Shown here in pieces: positions 61,158-64,000 of a stretch of DNA of 64,000 bases (positions within the stretch are counted from its first letter, which is position 1; the number at the start of each line of letters is the position of its first letter). The DNA is from CAZLMW01 sp964560875 (GTDB taxonomy: Bacteria; Myxococcota_A; UBA9042). The stretch lies in contig CAZLMW010000028.1 of the NCBI GenBank assembly GCA_964560875.1, positions 10,324 through 74,323 of the forward strand, read 5' to 3'. The notes under the pieces are model-generated. The model did not search any database. It was not told the origin of the DNA and worked only from the letters and a program-made list of their open reading frames with translations. The translations under genes were made by a program, and so were the position numbers.

Positions 61158-62567
61158 ATGGACACGACAACGCTGAAGGGCAAATACGGCGAGGCGCACG
61201 TGATGTTGCCCCGCGACGCCATCGCCGACACCGCGCTGGCGCAGATCCGCTCGTTCCTCGACCACCCCGCCTTCACGAGCCATATCGCCGTGATGCCCGA
61301 CACCCACGCCGGCAAAGGCGCCGTGATCGGCTTTACGATGCCGATGACCGAACGCGTGATCCCCAACGTCATCGGCGTCGACATCGGCTGCGGCATGATG
61401 AGCTTCAACATCGGCTCAGACCTCGCCATCGACCACGACCACGTCGACGCCTACGTCCGCGCCAAGGTGCCGTTCGGCTTCGAGATCCATGAGCAACCGC
61501 TGCTCGACATGGGCCCGTCGTTCCCGTGGGAGCGCGCTCGTCGACTCGGCCGGTCGTTGGCCGCGTGGTGGGGCGTTACCTATGGGCACACCGTCGAGCC
61601 GGTGCGCTACGACATGGACTGGTTCGTCGCCAAGTGTCGCCAGGTCGGCATCGACCACAAACGCGCGCTCAACTCGCTCGGGTCGCTCGGCGGCGGCAAC
61701 CACTTCATCGAGCTCGGTCGCTCCACTGCCGATGGCAGCACATGGGTCACGATTCACAGCGGAAGCCGCGCGTTCGGCCTCAAGATCGCGACCTACTGGC
61801 AGTCGATCGCCGCCAAACGATTCAAGAAAGGCAGCAAGGAAGAGCTGAAAGCCGAGATCCTGCGCATCCGCGAAACAGCGACCGACAAGCGCGATATCAG
61901 CCGCCTGATCGCCGAGGCACGAGCCAGTCACGGCATCAATCGCGCGATCCCCGAGGGGTTGGAGTGGCTCGAGGGCGAGGACGCGGTCGGCTACCTGTTC
62001 GACATGCTGTTTGCGCAGGTCTACGCCGAGGTCAACCGCGAGCTGATGGCCGATGTGCTCGCCAAAGCGCTCGACGTCGAGGTGCTCGACACCGTTTGCT
62101 CAACCCACAACTACATCGATTTCGCGGACCGGATGATCCGCAAGGGCGCGATTCGGTCGTATGAAGGCGAGCGGATGGTGATCCCGTTCAACATGCGCGA
62201 CGGGGTGCTGATTTGCGAAGGCCGGTCCAACGACCACTGGAACTGTTCGGCCCCCCACGGCGCGGGCCGGGTCATGAGCCGCCGTCGCGCCCACCGCGAG
62301 CTCGACGTCGAGCAGTTCCGCGAGCAGATGCGCGATGTCTATTCGACCAGCGTCGGTGCAGGCACGCTCGACGAGGCGCCGGGGGCGTACAAGCCCGCCG
62401 AGTTGATCGAAGCCGCCATCGCTCCGACCGCGCAGATTCAGCATCGCCTGGTGCCGATCCACAGCATGAAGGCCGCAGGTGGCGGGCCGCGGCGCAAGCG
62501 GAAGACGGATGGCAGCTCGGCGCGCGCATCGAAGTCGAAGAAGTCGCGCCGGAAGCGACGCCGGTAG
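61158..62567 (+). CDS. rtcB: RtcB-family RNA ligase
   Basis: 469 aa from ATG 61158 with GGAGG and GAGGAG upstream. RtcB joins 2',3'-cyclic phosphate or 3'-phosphate RNA ends to 5'-OH ends using GTP and Mn2+. Metal and nucleotide motifs are present: PDTHAGKG, GVDIGCGM, LGSLGGGNHFIE, IHSGSRAFG, STHNYIDF and NCSAPHGAGRVMSR, where the His of PHGAGR is the guanylylated residue. The last 30 residues are Lys/Arg-rich (RRKRKTDG, SKKSRRKRRR), beyond the usual end of the fold. No RtcA, Archease or RtcR gene is adjacent. Confidence 0.93.
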   Translation: MDTTTLKGKYGEAHVMLPRDAIADTALAQIRSFLDHPAFTSHIAVMPDTHAGKGAVIGFTMPMTERVIPNVIGVDIGCGMMSFNIGSDLAIDHDHVDAYVRAKVPFGFEIHEQPLLDMGPSFPWERARRLGRSLAAWWGVTYGHTVEPVRYDMDWFVAKCRQVGIDHKRALNSLGSLGGGNHFIELGRSTADGSTWVTIHSGSRAFGLKIATYWQSIAAKRFKKGSKEELKAEILRIRETATDKRDISRLIAEARASHGINRAIPEGLEWLEGEDAVGYLFDMLFAQVYAEVNRELMADVLAKALDVEVLDTVCSTHNYIDFADRMIRKGAIRSYEGERMVIPFNMRDGVLICEGRSNDHWNCSAPHGAGRVMSRRRAHRELDVEQFREQMRDVYSTSVGAGTLDEAPGAYKPAELIEAAIAPTAQIQHRLVPIHSMKAAGGGPRRKRKTDGSSARASKSKKSRRKRRR

Positions 62568-62593
62568 CAAATCAGCGATTCGGGGTGCCAGGG

Positions 62594-62622
62594 CCTGTCC
62601 CTGAATCGATTTTCTGGACAGG
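62594..62622. other. Inverted repeat between convergent genes
   Basis: CCTGTCC (62594-62600) and GGACAGG (62616-62622) are perfect 7-bp arms around a 15-base AT-rich loop containing the palindrome AATCGATT. It sits between the convergent rtcB and porin genes. There is no T-run on either side. It could be a bidirectional hairpin or a remnant of a mobile-element end. Confidence 0.4.
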
Positions 62623-62708
62623 TGGATCGGCGCCGAATCTAACGTGTGCATGGTAGCACGCAAGCAACAACGAGCACCTGCGCCGAGGCGAAGCTTTGGC
62701 GCAGTCTG

Positions 62709-63899
62709 CTAGAGCGATGCTTGCAACATCAGGCGGACGCGCATCGACTCGGTGTCGGCGTTGGTCAGGCGGAAGACGTCGAGCTGCAGCTTGTTGGCGT
62801 GGCCGGAGAAGTACCAGCTGGCGCCGCCGCCCATCTCTTCGCGCTTGGTGAGCGACGAATCGGCGCTCGGTGTGATGCGGCCGTAGCGACCGGTGAGCTC
62901 GATGTCGTGGTCGATCGGCAGCAGGTAGCCGAGTGTCGCGGTTGCCCCCCAGCCGTTGCGCGCCTTGATGGGGTCGCCCTTGGTGCCGGGGTTGCGGGTT
63001 GAGCTGCGGGCGTGGCCTTCGATAGCGAGCGAGGCGCCCCGCCACTTCGCGGTCAGGTCAGCGGTCATCATGCGGTGGTCCGTGGTGCCTTCGTCGGCCG
63101 GGACGCTGCCGAGAACGCCGCGATCTTTGGCCGCGTCATTCATCTGCGTGACGCCCACCCCGATCGCTACTTTCGGTGATGGGTGACGCTTGAGATCGGC
63201 CTCGGAGTAGTCGTCGAAGAGGCCCAGCGGCAGCAACTCAACGCGGGCGACGTAGAGCAGCGGGCTACCCCCGAGCTTGTAGACGTCGCGGCCTTCGCCG
63301 TTGTAGGCGCCGAGCACGTATTTGAGCATTCCAAGGCCCGCGAGGTCCTTGCTGTAGAGCTCCGCGCCGATGTCCCGGTCGAGCGTGAACTCGCCTTGCA
63401 CCATGGTTCGGTCGGCCATCTGCTGGTTGCCTGACGAGATGACGCGTTGGCGCGAGTAGCCGAGCTTGAACTGGCCGACCTTCAGGCGCGCGTCGCGGAA
63501 GCGGTCCCACGAGACGCTCCAGGTCAGGATCGGGGTCTGGCGCGGGTGGCCGTTGCTGGCGAAGCGCAGGTCGCGCGACGACATGGCGAGTTCGAGCTTC
63601 GAGTTGAGGTGCAGCGGCGTGTAGCCGTGTTTGAAGACGACGCGGGCGCGGCGGATCGACAGGGCCTGTTGCGCCTCGCCACCTTCGGGGGTGTCCCGTT
63701 GAAAGAGCATCATCACGCGCGGTCGGATCGCCAGCCAGGTGCCGTCGTCGGCCTTGAGCTTGATGCCCTTGCCGGCCTTGTGGCTGATCGAGACCGCATT
63801 GGCGGCGGCGGGTAACACGAGCGCACCGCAGGCGATTGTCATCACCGTGACGAACGCGGCAGCGGCGTTAATGGGGTGAGAGAGTCGGGCTCGGACCAT
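62709..63899 (-). CDS. Phosphate-selective-type porin (OprO/OprP family-like)
   Basis: 396 aa from ATG 63899 with GGGAGG 9-14 bases upstream. A signal peptide (AAFVTVMTIACGALVLPAAANA) precedes barrel strands. Recognisable parts include LSIRRARVVFKHGYTPLHLN, FRDARLKVGQFKLGYSRQRV, DRDIGAELYSKDLAGL, YVLGAYNGEG and a C-terminal LMLQASL strand. Members are trimeric outer-membrane channels, many specific for phosphate or polyphosphate. Specificity cannot be judged here because the key Lys/Arg residues were not aligned. Confidence 0.87.
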   Translation of the reverse strand: MVRARLSHPINAAAAFVTVMTIACGALVLPAAANAVSISHKAGKGIKLKADDGTWLAIRPRVMMLFQRDTPEGGEAQQALSIRRARVVFKHGYTPLHLNSKLELAMSSRDLRFASNGHPRQTPILTWSVSWDRFRDARLKVGQFKLGYSRQRVISSGNQQMADRTMVQGEFTLDRDIGAELYSKDLAGLGMLKYVLGAYNGEGRDVYKLGGSPLLYVARVELLPLGLFDDYSEADLKRHPSPKVAIGVGVTQMNDAAKDRGVLGSVPADEGTTDHRMMTADLTAKWRGASLAIEGHARSSTRNPGTKGDPIKARNGWGATATLGYLLPIDHDIELTGRYGRITPSADSSLTKREEMGGGASWYFSGHANKLQLDVFRLTNADTESMRVRLMLQASL

Positions 63900-63979
63900 G
63901 ATGTGCCTCCCAGGATGTGGCGATATATCGCGGCGTCCGCGGGCACTAGATGTGCCGGGCGAGAATCGCGATCCGCTTT

Positions 63980-64000
63980 CCCGCTCCCGCTCCCGCTCCC
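63980..64000. repeat. Hexanucleotide tandem repeat (CCCGCT)3+ at the window end
   Basis: Three full units and a half reach the last base, so the array may continue beyond the window. It lies upstream of the porin gene start. Confidence 0.85.

Overview
The window is GC-rich DNA that reads like a chromosome fragment or assembled scaffold from a Myxococcota-type bacterium, though this is inferred from gene content and no rRNA or housekeeping marker fixes the taxon. The supporting traits are an NRPS/PKS operon, a very large Ser/Thr kinase-ATPase-GAF-cyclase protein, many lipoproteins with acidic or Ser/Gly-rich stalks, and families of 'CDDGNxCTxDxC' cysteine-rich secreted proteins including MopE-like and Myxococcus cysteine-rich repeats. 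A run of exactly 100 N at 305-404 is a scaffold gap. I saw no tRNA, rRNA, CRISPR array or intact insertion sequence.

Layout. (1) 1-15.9 kb, plus strand: one operon encoding the end of an NRPS (A-[T?]-C-AL-KR-T), a KS-AT-ACP-TE polyketide synthase, a 1745-aa kinase/AAA/GAF/adenylate cyclase protein and an MDR dehydrogenase. It looks like the end of a natural-product assembly line with its own signalling protein. (2) 15.9-25 kb: an APC transporter with a stress-protein-like tail, a PEGA protein divergent from a YfbK-type VWA lipoprotein, thymidine phosphorylase, an unknown lipoprotein, then about 870 bp of gene-poor DNA with a gene fragment and several hairpins. (3) 25.1-39 kb: a cysteine-rich secreted-protein locus. 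Three minus-strand genes (1013-aa cysteine-rich lipoprotein, P-domain protein, TPR protein) diverge from a 2576-aa cysteine-rich lipoprotein built from a super-repeat of about 590 bp; the two lipoproteins share an N-terminal module. An RsuA-like pseudouridine synthase follows. (4) 39.9-43.1 kb: a broken TerC/HExxH hybrid gene, an SDR and an M14 peptidase. (5) 43.2-47.7 kb: a tightly packed four-gene operon of membrane-anchored HMA protein, Tes-like radical SAM enzyme, cysteine-flanked methyltransferase and MerA-like flavoprotein. This is the best candidate for an undescribed metal or metalloid pathway. (6) 47.8-59.4 kb: secreted metal and heme proteins (YHYH lipoprotein, frameshifted His/Asp-rich protein, HMBD lipoprotein, pentaheme lipoprotein, TrkH/KtrB transporter, beta-propeller lipoprotein, mono-heme lipoprotein) and an overlapping minus-strand operon DUF4266-DUF3570-diheme-CX4CH protein. 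A MazF-like toxin remnant lies between them. (7) 59.4-64 kb: a B12-binding radical SAM protein, RtcB RNA ligase and a phosphate-selective-type porin.

Most genes have clear GGAG-type ribosome binding sites, and several pairs overlap by 1-10 bases (TGATG or ATGA), indicating translational coupling. At least two genes are disrupted by an apparent frameshift (TerC/HExxH; the small His/Asp-rich protein) and three stretches are gene fragments or doubtful ORFs. In a scaffold with gaps, each frameshift should be treated as possibly a sequencing error until reads are checked.
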